NCBI GenBank assembly: GCA_024276255.1
Contig: JAJRXO010000257.1
Coordinates: 1 to 9,530, forward strand
Length of the DNA: 9,530 nt
Source: Chloroflexota bacterium
Lineage (GTDB): Bacteria; Chloroflexota; Anaerolineae; J102
Reading direction: 5' to 3'
Below, piece after piece: positions 1 through 6,002 of this stretch; positions within the stretch are counted from its first letter, which is position 1; each line of letters begins with the position of its first letter. Under the pieces are notes generated by a model, which worked only from the letters and a program-made list of their open reading frames with translations, searched no databases and was not told where the DNA came from. Made by a program: the position numbers and the translations under genes.

Positions 1-175
1 TCATGCGGTGTCAATCGCTTTTTCACCACCGCCTGGCCTTGTATGGCCCAAAATCGGGGCGATTCGCTATTCGCTTGTTAAGGTGCGGCTATATCGACGA
101 TTTCCTCGCTAAATTAACTCTTGACATATTTTAGAACATCTTCTGGGCTACGGGCCACCATTGATACCAATCTGT
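1..175. other. Left-edge stretch without a supported gene
   Basis: No complete gene is visible here. One plus-strand frame is open from the left edge to a TAA at 110-112 (36 codons) and contains the string PKIGAIRY, which faintly recalls a segment of IS605-type TnpB proteins. It is too short to call. A perfect TTGACA lies at 121-126 but has no convincing -10 element 16-18 nt downstream. The minus strand carries a coding-looking tail ending at 114-116, described separately. Confidence 0.4.
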
Positions 176-205
176 GTCCTATTTCCGAAGCAGTCCGACT
201 GCAAG
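114..205 (-). pseudogene. Possible C-terminal remnant of an unidentified gene
   Basis: On the minus strand an open frame ends with TAA at 114-116, and its last residues read MVARSPEDVLKYVKS. That composition looks like natural protein rather than a shadow frame. Going upstream, the frame stays open through one 17-bp repeat (176-192) and the inverted repeat at 235-302, where it turns into low-complexity repeat translation. It finally hits a stop near 325. No start codon with a ribosome binding site is visible apart from an internal ATG at 159-161. One reading is the 3' end of a gene displaced by insertion of the repeat element; chance is the alternative. The upstream limit given is approximate and I do not recognise the family. 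Confidence 0.2.
176..192 (+). repeat. 17-bp direct repeat, copy 1
   Basis: The sequence GTCCTATTTCCGAAGCA occurs here and recurs, with one to three mismatches, as two adjacent copies at 304-337. The match continues as GTCC after both this copy and copy 2. It flanks the left side of the inverted repeat at 235-302. The arrangement looks like an interspersed intergenic repeat element. Confidence 0.65.
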
Positions 206-234
206 CTGGCTGGCGCCGATACCAAGGAAAAGCG

Positions 235-302
235 CTCGCAAAGCCGCCAAGAGCGCCAAGGATTTTTGCTCTTTCCTTTTGCGTTCTTTGCGCCTTGGCG
301 AG
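235..302. repeat. Imperfect inverted repeat of CGCAAAG / CGCCAAG type
   Basis: The left arm (235-262, beginning CTCGCAAAGCCGCCAAG) and right arm (274-302, ending GCGCCTTGGCGAG) are imperfect reverse complements of about 28 nt separated by a short T-rich loop. Each arm is built from short degenerate CGC-AAG units. Repeats of this style are dispersed between genes in many environmental bacteria; function is unknown. A transcript of either strand would fold into a long stem. Confidence 0.6.
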
Positions 303-303
303 A

Positions 304-337
304 GACCTATTTTCGAAACAGTCCTATTTACGAAGCA
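304..337 (+). repeat. 17-bp direct repeat, tandem copies 2 and 3
   Basis: Two head-to-tail copies, GACCTATTTTCGAAACA (304-320) and GTCCTATTTACGAAGCA (321-337), match copy 1 at 176-192. The conserved core is CCTATTT-CGAA-CA. They border the right side of the inverted repeat. Their spacing is exactly one unit, which argues for a tandem repeat rather than chance. Confidence 0.65.
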
Positions 338-352
338 ATCACCATAACCCCA

Positions 353-411
353 CCAGAAAACCGGGAAACAAGCGTGCTGGCAGACGGCGCCGCTTGTCCC
401 CGGTTTTCTGG
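353..411 (-). terminator. Long hairpin downstream of the AOR gene
   Basis: The arms 353-374 and 391-411 are reverse complements over 13 bp (CCAGAAAACCGGG with its complement) and, after a small internal bulge, 7 more bp (ACAAGCG). The loop is about 16 nt. Weaker pairing extends outward (CATAACC at 343-349 with GGTTATG at 424-430), so the structure reaches the TAA stop of the minus-strand oxidoreductase gene. On the minus strand the stem ends in TTTTCTGG and is not followed by a clean T-tract. It may therefore be a 3'-end stabilising or Rho-assisted structure rather than a classic intrinsic terminator. Confidence 0.5.
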
Positions 412-425
412 TCTGTCGGGGCAGG

Positions 426-2315
426 TTATGATTCCAGCATGTCGGCTACCCAGTCCAGGTCCAGCTTTTCCAGGGTCTCACGTCGGGGAGTGCCGGTGGC
501 CACATCCCAACCGGCCATGGCATAATAATGGTCTTTTGCCTGTTCTAGCTCCTGGGGATCCAGGGCAATGCCATCGCTGCGCCCGCCCTTGAGCGCTTTG
601 TAAAGCTTTTTGGGCAACTTGTCCTGCTCGCGGGTAAAGCCTTCGCGGGCATTAAAGGCCCGCAGCAAATTCAGCCGCCGTTGGCCCACCGTGAGGATTT
701 CATCGATGCTGATGTCCCAACCGGTCACATTGCGGATCATCTCGGCCAGTTCAGAGGTGTCGTAAAGCTGCCAGGACGGGCCCCACACAAATTGACACAC
801 GTTATAGGTATCGAGAGCGCTGTAAAGATATTCGGTGATCAGGGCAAAGCGCACTTTTTCTTCGTTGAGAACCTTGCTGGGTTGGGGATTAGTGAGGCCG
901 ATCTGCGCCATGCGTTCGGGATAGTACCGGTATGCCGGATCGTGTTCAGACGACTGATGATCAGCGCCAAAGGGATTGACAGCGTAGATCAGCCCCAACG
1001 ACCGTTTGACCTGAGGCATGTGCGCAGGCAAAACAGAGCCCTTGACCGTGATCAGAAATTCTTCGCTGCCACGGCCGATGACAGCGGCAGCCCGCTCCGA
1101 GCCCTCAGCCAGGATGTCGCCTAAGCCCTGCCGGTGAGCGATTTGTTCCACCATCGTGACCATGGCCTCGGCATTGCCAAAGCGCAGCTCCACGCCGCCC
1201 GTATCCTCGGTGGTGATCAATCCGTGCTCAAAGCAATCCATGGCCCAGGCAATGGTGGCCCCGGTGGCAATCGTATCCATACCGTAGGCGCCACAGAGCT
1301 GGTTGGCGTACGACACAGCCACCAGATCGTCGATATTGCAGTATGAACCCAGGGCGGCCAGCGTCTCGTATTCGGGACCACCATAGCGGGGATCGACCTT
1401 GTAGGGGCCCTCGGTCACCTCCACCACGCGCTTACAACGCACGGTACAGGCATAACACGAGTGGCGATCCTTGAGGATCGTGTCAGCCATCCGTTCGCCC
1501 GAAATGGCCTCGGCATTTTCAAAATAACCGCTGTCCCAGTTGTGGGTGGGCAAGCCGCCAACCTTGTTCTGGGGTAAAACCACACCGGCCGTCCCCAGGA
1601 TACCCGTGCTGTATACATCCGAATCGGGGAAGACCTTGGCGCCGTGGCGGGCGATGCCATTGAGCGCTTTCTTGTCGCTCACGGCAGGACGCTGGCTGCC
1701 ACGCACCACCACAGCTTTCAACTTCTTACTGGCCATCACCGCCCCCATGCCGGTGCGGCCATTGGCGCGATTGGCCATGTTGATCAGGGCCGAAAAACGC
1801 ACCTTGTTCTCACCGGCTATGCCGGCTTGCAGCACCTCAATGCGCTTGTCGCCCAGTTCTTCCTGGAGGATATCTTCCACCTCGCCGGTGGTCTTGCCCC
1901 ACAGATGCCCGGCCGGGCGCAGCTCGGCTTCGCCATCATGCACCCACAGATACACGGGTTCGGCTGCCTGTCCGTGGATTACAAAGGCATCGAAACCGGA
2001 GAATTTCATTTCCGCCGGGAAATAGCCACCGGCCTGCGAATCACCAATCGCCCCTGTCTGCGGCGATTTGGCGACCGCGGCAATACGACTCTGGCCCGAG
2101 ACAGGAACGCCGGTGAGCACGCTCAGAGCCAGGGTGAGGGTGTTCTCGGGGCCGAAGGGGTCGGCATGGGGCGGCGTGTTTTTGAGCAGATAATAGGCTC
2201 CCAGAGCACTCCCCCCCACGTAAGTACGATAAAAAGACTCAGATGGTGTTTCCACCTCCAGGGCCAGCCGATCCAGATATACATGCAAGATTTTGCCATG
2301 ATAACCGAGGGGCAT
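426..2315 (-). CDS. Aldehyde:ferredoxin oxidoreductase (AOR) family protein
   Basis: This 629-residue protein has the full length and layout of the AOR family, which are cytoplasmic tungsten/molybdenum bis-pyranopterin enzymes oxidising aldehydes to carboxylates with ferredoxin. The N-terminal domain starts MPLGYHGKIL and contains YVGGSALGA near residues 32-40. The family motif GRTGMGAVMASKKLKA is at about 186-201. The [4Fe-4S] ligands are Cys287, Cys290 and Cys294 (CYACTVRC), with the distal Cys507 in YNVCQF. GADH at 450-453 supplies the conserved histidine region of the active site. The ATG is preceded by GGAGG at 2325-2329, 9 nt upstream. It follows the glycosyltransferase gene by 30 nt and is probably the last gene of that operon. 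No ferredoxin or cofactor gene is adjacent. The aldehyde substrate and the choice of W or Mo cannot be read from the sequence. Confidence 0.93.
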   Translation of the reverse strand: MPLGYHGKILHVYLDRLALEVETPSESFYRTYVGGSALGAYYLLKNTPPHADPFGPENTLTLALSVLTGVPVSGQSRIAAVAKSPQTGAIGDSQAGGYFPAEMKFSGFDAFVIHGQAAEPVYLWVHDGEAELRPAGHLWGKTTGEVEDILQEELGDKRIEVLQAGIAGENKVRFSALINMANRANGRTGMGAVMASKKLKAVVVRGSQRPAVSDKKALNGIARHGAKVFPDSDVYSTGILGTAGVVLPQNKVGGLPTHNWDSGYFENAEAISGERMADTILKDRHSCYACTVRCKRVVEVTEGPYKVDPRYGGPEYETLAALGSYCNIDDLVAVSYANQLCGAYGMDTIATGATIAWAMDCFEHGLITTEDTGGVELRFGNAEAMVTMVEQIAHRQGLGDILAEGSERAAAVIGRGSEEFLITVKGSVLPAHMPQVKRSLGLIYAVNPFGADHQSSEHDPAYRYYPERMAQIGLTNPQPSKVLNEEKVRFALITEYLYSALDTYNVCQFVWGPSWQLYDTSELAEMIRNVTGWDISIDEILTVGQRRLNLLRAFNAREGFTREQDKLPKKLYKALKGGRSDGIALDPQELEQAKDHYYAMAGWDVATGTPRRETLEKLDLDWVADMLES

Positions 2316-2345
2316 GGGAACAAACCTCCATTGTTCACGAGTGGG

Positions 2346-3590
2346 TCAATCAGAAATAGGCGATGATGGCCCCAGTTGCGCATACAGCTCTTCCATCCGG
2401 GGCACAATGCGATCCCAATTATACCGCATTTCTACCAAAACACGCCCCCGGCGGCCCATCGCTGATGCAGCTTGGCGTTGGCGCAGCAGATCGCGACAAC
2501 GTTGAGCGAATGCAGCCGGGCTGTCGGCCAGGGCCAGATGTTCGCCATCGTCCACATCGATACCGTCGGCGCCGAGGCGAGTGGAAACGATGGGTTTGGC
2601 CATCGCCAGCGCTTCCAGGATCTTCAATCGGGTGCCGCCGCCCGCCAGCAATGGCGCCACATACACATCGGCATGGGCGATGTAGGGCTGGATGTCGGGC
2701 ACAGTGCCCGTGATGGTGATATGGGGATGCGTAGACAAACGTTCGAGGCGCGTGTGGGGATTCTTGCCTACGATCCAAAAGTGAAGTTGCGGGAAATTCC
2801 CCAGCAATAACGGCAAAACGTGATCGGCAAACCACAGCACCCCATCCACGTTGGGCCGGAAGTCCATCTTGCCGGTGAATACCAGATGAGGGCCGGGAGC
2901 GGGATAGGGATTGGGGTGAGCTGTGTGGGGACTGTACGCAGCGAGGTCCACGCCGTTGCTCACGACCTGTATCGGAGGCGTGTGGGGCGCTGCCAGTTGC
3001 TGCAATGCCGCGGCATCGCCCTGGCTGACCGCGGCGATGCCAGCCGCGGCCTGCACGATATGCCGCTCATAACGCTGCAATTTCAGCGTCTGCACGGCAG
3101 AATAGGCAGCGGCGATCCAGCGGCGGGGGCGACGCACATCGGCCAGAAAGGCACGGCGCTGCAACAGGGCTTCGGCATTGTGCGCATCGTATATCACCGG
3201 CGGCAGGGCGACATGTGGACGCAACGCCAGCCAGTACGGGGCCATTTCAATGCCCTCCACCTGGAGGATATCAGGTGGATGACGACGAATATGCTGCTGC
3301 AGGCGGACAAGAGCGCTCGGCGACCACAAACGCAGGGCCATGTCGGGCAGGAGGCTGAACAGGAGACCGCGCAGGCGCTGAACCTGGCTGCGTTGTGGTT
3401 GAGGAGCCGTGATCAGATGCCTGGTAATTTCCCGCAGGGCAGGCACGGTAGGATCGTCGTCCGGCGCCAACAGGCTGAACAGATCAATACTGTGTCTCTG
3501 CGCCAGACGTTTGAGCAGATTGTAATTACGGAGCGTGGTGCCCTGATGAGGGGGATAGGGAAGCTGGGGGGTGAGGACAAGGATTTTCAC
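2346..3590 (-). CDS. GT4-family glycosyltransferase
   Basis: This 414-residue GT-B fold glycosyltransferase probably transfers a sugar from a nucleotide donor to a surface glycan or lipid acceptor at the inner face of the membrane. The N-terminal lobe starts KILVLTPQLPYPPHQGTTLRN, the usual glycine-containing acceptor-side loop. YDAHNAE is at 134-140. The C-terminal donor lobe has FTGKMDFRPNVDGVLWF (238-254), IVGKNP and APLLAGGGTRLKILEALAMAKP (312-333). Only the second Glu of the GT4 EX7E motif is present (Glu326); the first position is Gly318, as in related GGGTRLKILEA enzymes. The start is a GTG at 3588-3590 overlapping the phosphatase stop in a GTGA, without a clear Shine-Dalgarno, so translation is probably coupled. 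An in-frame extension to 3878 lies entirely inside the phosphatase gene and looks non-coding. Donor and acceptor are unknown. Confidence 0.9.
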   Translation of the reverse strand: MKILVLTPQLPYPPHQGTTLRNYNLLKRLAQRHSIDLFSLLAPDDDPTVPALREITRHLITAPQPQRSQVQRLRGLLFSLLPDMALRLWSPSALVRLQQHIRRHPPDILQVEGIEMAPYWLALRPHVALPPVIYDAHNAEALLQRRAFLADVRRPRRWIAAAYSAVQTLKLQRYERHIVQAAAGIAAVSQGDAAALQQLAAPHTPPIQVVSNGVDLAAYSPHTAHPNPYPAPGPHLVFTGKMDFRPNVDGVLWFADHVLPLLLGNFPQLHFWIVGKNPHTRLERLSTHPHITITGTVPDIQPYIAHADVYVAPLLAGGGTRLKILEALAMAKPIVSTRLGADGIDVDDGEHLALADSPAAFAQRCRDLLRQRQAASAMGRRGRVLVEMRYNWDRIVPRMEELYAQLGPSSPISD

Positions 3591-4375
3591 GGTTTGCGTT
3601 TGAAAAACTGACGGACGATACGGGCGTTGGCCGCGGAGGCCATGAGGATGGGCTGCGGCGCTTTGCTGCCGTCGAGCATGCGGCGCACTGGCAGAGGAGA
3701 GCCATCGAACAGGGTGATCTCGCCGCCTGCCCGTTGCAGAATGGGCAACACACCGGCCACATCCCACAGGGCCGTGTGTGTGTTGAGCGCCGCCAGCACG
3801 CTGCCGCGGGCCACATAGCAGCCATGAGCGGCGCAGGCGCCCAGACTGCGGATCTTGCCTACGAAATCTGTATCCCAAATGAGATGCACATCAGATGAGC
3901 TGATGATCGAGCTCTCTTCATCCAGCACTTCCGGCTCCGGGGCCACGGCGATGACCTCACCATTACACATGGCCGGACCGCTGAGATCGGCAGTGAAACA
4001 ATCATCCACCACCGGCAGGTACACTACCCCGGCCTGCATCTGATCCCCGACCATATAACCGATGCTCACACACCAGATAGGCAGGCCGGCAGCAAACATG
4101 CTGGTGCCATCGATGGGATCCAGAATCCATTGACATTCGGCGTTGCGCTGGCTATTGCTGCTTTCTTCGCCCAGAATGCCATCTGCGGGATAGCGACGGT
4201 GAATTTCATCGGCCAGGAAGGCCTCGACTGCACGATCGGCGGCGGTGACGATAGTTCGATCGGCTTTGCGTTCGGAAGTGGTGTGGCGATAATAACGCAG
4301 AGCCAACTCGCCAGCCCGCCTGGCCAGATCGACAACCCATTCCAGTTCAAAGGCATTTGCTGAGGATTTCTTCAT
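3587..4375 (-). CDS. Inositol monophosphatase-family phosphatase
   Basis: This 262-residue protein belongs to the Mg2+/Li+-dependent FIG phosphatase superfamily (IMPase, HisN, CysQ). The three metal-binding signatures are present: GEES with Glu70, WILDPIDGTSMF with Asp86 and Asp89, and WDVAG with Asp205. TIVTAAD at 41-47 matches the conserved threonine loop. The family hydrolyses small phosphate monoesters such as inositol-1-phosphate, histidinol phosphate or PAP. DPIDGTSMFAAG is not the classic inositol version (DPIDGTxNF), so the substrate is open. It heads the minus-strand operon and overlaps the glycosyltransferase start by 4 nt, which makes a sugar- or inositol-phosphate role plausible. 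The ATG has CCCCCT directly upstream and no Shine-Dalgarno; a -10-like TATGCT lies 6 nt before it. Confidence 0.88.
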   Translation of the reverse strand: MKKSSANAFELEWVVDLARRAGELALRYYRHTTSERKADRTIVTAADRAVEAFLADEIHRRYPADGILGEESSNSQRNAECQWILDPIDGTSMFAAGLPIWCVSIGYMVGDQMQAGVVYLPVVDDCFTADLSGPAMCNGEVIAVAPEPEVLDEESSIISSSDVHLIWDTDFVGKIRSLGACAAHGCYVARGSVLAALNTHTALWDVAGVLPILQRAGGEITLFDGSPLPVRRMLDGSKAPQPILMASAANARIVRQFFKRKP

Positions 4376-4381
4376 AGGGGG

Positions 4382-4420
4382 AGCATAGCATGGAGCAGTG
4401 TAAAAACAAAAAAGGAGCGC
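4382..4420 (-). promoter_or_regulatory. Possible promoter of the minus-strand operon
   Basis: Reading the minus strand, TATGCT (4387 down to 4382) lies 6 nt before the phosphatase ATG, with TTGTTT 16 nt upstream of it. The pair matches consensus only moderately. A competing arrangement is TTGATT with TACACT at about 19 nt spacing. The first choice would give a nearly leaderless message, which agrees with the lack of a ribosome binding site. Confidence 0.3.
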
Positions 4421-4472
4421 AAATCAATCGCGCTCGCGGAGGGCTCAAGGCTGAAGATACAGCAGGGCGTCA

Positions 4473-4492
4473 GGTAGCAGGAAAGCGCTACC
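4473..4492. promoter_or_regulatory. Inverted repeat in the divergent promoter region
   Basis: GGTAGC (4473-4478) and GCTACC (4487-4492) form a perfect 6-bp inverted repeat with an 8-nt spacer. It sits between the divergent start codons at 4375 and 4554, about 30 nt upstream of the plus-strand -35 box. It could be an operator or a small hairpin; nothing identifies a binding protein. Confidence 0.3.
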
Positions 4493-4518
4493 AGTTTCCA
4501 AGCTGCCATCGCCATATT

Positions 4519-4547
4519 TAGACGCAAAAGCACATGGCATCTATAAT
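4519..4547 (+). promoter_or_regulatory. Sigma-70-type promoter for the 4554-5734 gene pair
   Basis: A perfect TATAAT at 4542-4547 is preceded at 17 nt by TAGACG (4519-4524, four of six matches to TTGACA). The start codon at 4554 begins 6 nt after the -10 box, so transcription should start at or next to the A of the ATG, giving a leaderless mRNA. No Shine-Dalgarno is present, in agreement with this. Confidence 0.65.
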
Positions 4548-4553
4548 AAGGCC

Positions 4554-5009
4554 ATGAGCACGACCCGCTTCCTGACTTTCCTGCAAGCCCACAATACCCT
4601 GTCCCTGGCCACGATCGATGCCAATGGCCAGCCCCATGCCTGTGCTTTGTTCTATGCGTGCGGTCCCGATTTAACACTATATTTCCTTTCCGATCCCCGC
4701 ACGACCCATGCCCAACACCTCAAAGATGGCGCCCATGTGGCAGTGACCATCGAAAACAACAATCAGCATTGGCAGGAAATCCAGGGGTTGCAGATGCACG
4801 GTGTCGCATATCCTTGCAGCGAACCCGACGAAGAGGAGATAGCCCGCTTGCTGTACCGGCAGCGTTTCCCCATGATCGACTGGGTAGAAATGCTGGCAGT
4901 GCCGCTGCACCGCGCCCGCTACTATAAAATCGTCCCCACCTGGATGCGTCTGATCGACAATCGCAAGGGCTTCGGCCACAAAGAAGAATGGCGAAGAGAA
5001 CCGCAATGA
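4554..5009 (+). CDS. Pyridoxamine 5'-phosphate oxidase-like split-barrel flavoprotein
   Basis: This small 151-residue cytoplasmic protein has the look of the PNPOx-like FMN-binding split-barrel fold. NTLSLATIDANGQPHACALFY (14-34) forms the first strands, TLYFLSDPRTTHAQHLKDG (41-59) the usual phosphate/flavin loop, and HVAVTIE then LQMHGVAY (to residue 86) the core. The C-terminal RLIDNRKGFGHKEEW (132-146) is typical of uncharacterised YhbP/UPF0306-like members. Such proteins bind FMN, F420 or heme and reduce or sequester small ligands; true vitamin B6 oxidase activity is unlikely at this length. It is first in a two-gene unit, its TGA overlapping the methyltransferase ATG. Cofactor and substrate are unknown. 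Confidence 0.8.
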   Translation: MSTTRFLTFLQAHNTLSLATIDANGQPHACALFYACGPDLTLYFLSDPRTTHAQHLKDGAHVAVTIENNNQHWQEIQGLQMHGVAYPCSEPDEEEIARLLYRQRFPMIDWVEMLAVPLHRARYYKIVPTWMRLIDNRKGFGHKEEWRREPQ

Positions 5010-5734
5010 CACGACGCTCGCAAGAAAAGGCCGCAGCCCTGGGGCATCCATCGTATGTCTGGCGGGCAGGCCAGCAACGGCGTCTGCAATTAATCAGCCG
5101 CTGGGCCTGCGTGGCCGATGCCGACGTACTGGTCGATGGGGCCGGTATCGGCATGTATAGCCGACACCTGACGGCTCTGGGAGGCCGCGTGATCTCGGTT
5201 GACATCGACTTCCCCAGCATGGTGAGCGCCCGCCAGGCGGTTGTCGATTGCCTGGTAAGCGCCTGCGAGGCACTGCCCTTTGCCTCCGGCTCTTTCGACA
5301 CCGTGCTTTCGCACGAAGTGCTGGAACACGTGCAGGATGACGCCCGATCGCTGGCAGAGATCGCCCGCGTGCTGCGCCCCAACGGTCGCCTGGTGCTGTT
5401 TGTTCCCAACCGCCTGTATCCGTTCGAGACGCACGGCCACTACTGGAAGGGCGAATATCATTTCGGTAATACACCTTTCATCAACTGGCTGCCCGATCGC
5501 TGGCGGAATCAACTGGCTCCCCACGTGCGGGTCTACTCACCAGCCCACCTGCAAAGGCTGATCGCCAGCACCGGCCTGCGTATCCTGCATCACAGCCAGA
5601 TCTACCCCGGCTACGATAACATCATCCATCGCGCTCCCCTCCTGGGACGTCTGATTCGCGGCCTGACCTATGGTCTGGAGAAAACGCCCCTCCGCGTGTT
5701 CGGCATCTCGCACTTCGTGGTCGCTGAAAAATAA
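5006..5734 (+). CDS. Class I SAM-dependent methyltransferase
   Basis: This 242-residue protein has the Rossmann-fold methyltransferase pattern (Methyltransf_11 type). Motif I reads VLVDGAGIGMYSRHL at 41-55, with the GxGxG glycines in place but the acidic residue shifted one position from the usual LDxGxG. The strand-2 acidic end is VISVDID (62-68). EALPFASGSFDTVLSHEVLEHV (88-109) gives motifs II/III, followed by RVLRPNGRLVLFVPN (121-135). The start chosen is the ATG at 5006 because it overlaps the upstream stop as ATGA, favouring coupled translation. An ATG at 4988 would add six residues. The acceptor is unknown; lipid, quinone or sugar targets are all possible, and nearby glycan genes make a sugar conceivable. 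A small C-terminal basic/hydrophobic region (about 203-235) may contact membranes. Confidence 0.88.
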   Translation: MTRRSQEKAAALGHPSYVWRAGQQRRLQLISRWACVADADVLVDGAGIGMYSRHLTALGGRVISVDIDFPSMVSARQAVVDCLVSACEALPFASGSFDTVLSHEVLEHVQDDARSLAEIARVLRPNGRLVLFVPNRLYPFETHGHYWKGEYHFGNTPFINWLPDRWRNQLAPHVRVYSPAHLQRLIASTGLRILHHSQIYPGYDNIIHRAPLLGRLIRGLTYGLEKTPLRVFGISHFVVAEK

Positions 5735-5808
5735 CAACGACGTTTCACCTCAAGTGACCGTCCCAAAAAACAATCTCCCTCCAGATCGGCAGAAGAGACA
5801 GGGTGCGC

Positions 5809-5883
5809 ATGAGCGCAAAAAGACAGAATCGACCGGTAGCCCAACTCACCGGTCGATTCTGTGCAAAGGAGGAGGAAGAATGA
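5809..5883 (+). CDS. Possible 24-residue small ORF spanning a hairpin
   Basis: An ATG at 5809 opens a 24-codon frame beginning MSAKRQNRPVAQLTG and ending in four glutamates before TGA at 5881-5883. Upstream is only CAGGGTG, a weak ribosome binding site. The frame runs through both arms of the 15-bp hairpin at 5823-5862. The glutamate run simply translates the purine-rich GGAGGAGGAAGAA tract, which argues against a real peptide. A leader-peptide role is conceivable but unsupported. Confidence 0.12.
   Translation: MSAKRQNRPVAQLTGRFCAKEEEE
5823..5862 (-). terminator. Perfect 15-bp hairpin with minus-strand T-tract
   Basis: ACAGAATCGACCGGT (5823-5837) and ACCGGTCGATTCTGT (5848-5862) are perfect complements around a 10-nt loop. 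On the minus strand the stem is followed after one base by TTTTT, the form of an intrinsic terminator. On the plus strand it is followed by GCAAAGGAGG and has no T-tract. Flanking genes are both plus-strand, so it terminates no annotated minus-strand gene. It may block antisense transcription from within the VanW gene, terminate a small antisense RNA, or act on the plus strand only as a 3' stabiliser for the methyltransferase message. Confidence 0.55.
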
Positions 5884-5897
5884 TGTTGCCAATATAG
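5864..5897 (+). other. Strong Shine-Dalgarno followed by a five-codon ORF
   Basis: A textbook AAAGGAGGAGG (5866-5876) is followed by ATG at 5880 and again at 5883, but the frame ends at TAG (5895-5897) after MMLPI. The best ribosome binding site in the intergenic region therefore serves only a five-residue peptide. It directly abuts the hairpin at 5823-5862. It may be a leader peptide, a remnant of a lost gene start, or chance purine richness. Confidence 0.25.
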
Positions 5898-6002
5898 CAC
5901 AGAGTTTGTATCAATGCTGTAAGCTAGCTTGCTTGTCGAATCATCCTCTCTATGCTAAACTGGCAGCAACTCCGACTTATGTCGTGTATGCTGATAATAA
6001 TC

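Noticed and set aside
121..150. Promoter starting at the perfect TTGACA at 121-126
   Set aside because: No acceptable -10 hexamer at 16-18 nt and no gene downstream on the plus strand.
176..340. CRISPR array
   Set aside because: Only three short repeats, two of them directly abutting without a spacer, and no cas genes in the window.
1644..2366. 240-codon plus-strand open frame antisense to the oxidoreductase gene
   Set aside because: Shadow of a well-supported AOR gene; histidine-rich, with no recognisable motif.
2820..3611. 263-codon plus-strand open frame antisense to the glycosyltransferase gene
   Set aside because: Mirror of a GC-rich real gene with no domain features and no promoter or ribosome binding site.
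3591..3878. In-frame 96-codon N-terminal extension of the glycosyltransferase
   Set aside because: It overlaps the phosphatase gene, is arginine/histidine-rich shadow sequence, and the recognisable GT4 N-terminus begins right at the GTG.
4720..5524. Long minus-strand open frames across the flavoprotein and methyltransferase genes
   Set aside because: Low-complexity Ser/Arg/Pro-rich translations opposite genes with clear family motifs.
5782..5800. AGATCGGCAGAAGAG resembling a sequencing-adapter sequence
   Set aside because: It differs by insertions from the common adapter, and surrounding sequence is continuous, so it is most likely coincidence rather than an assembly artefact.
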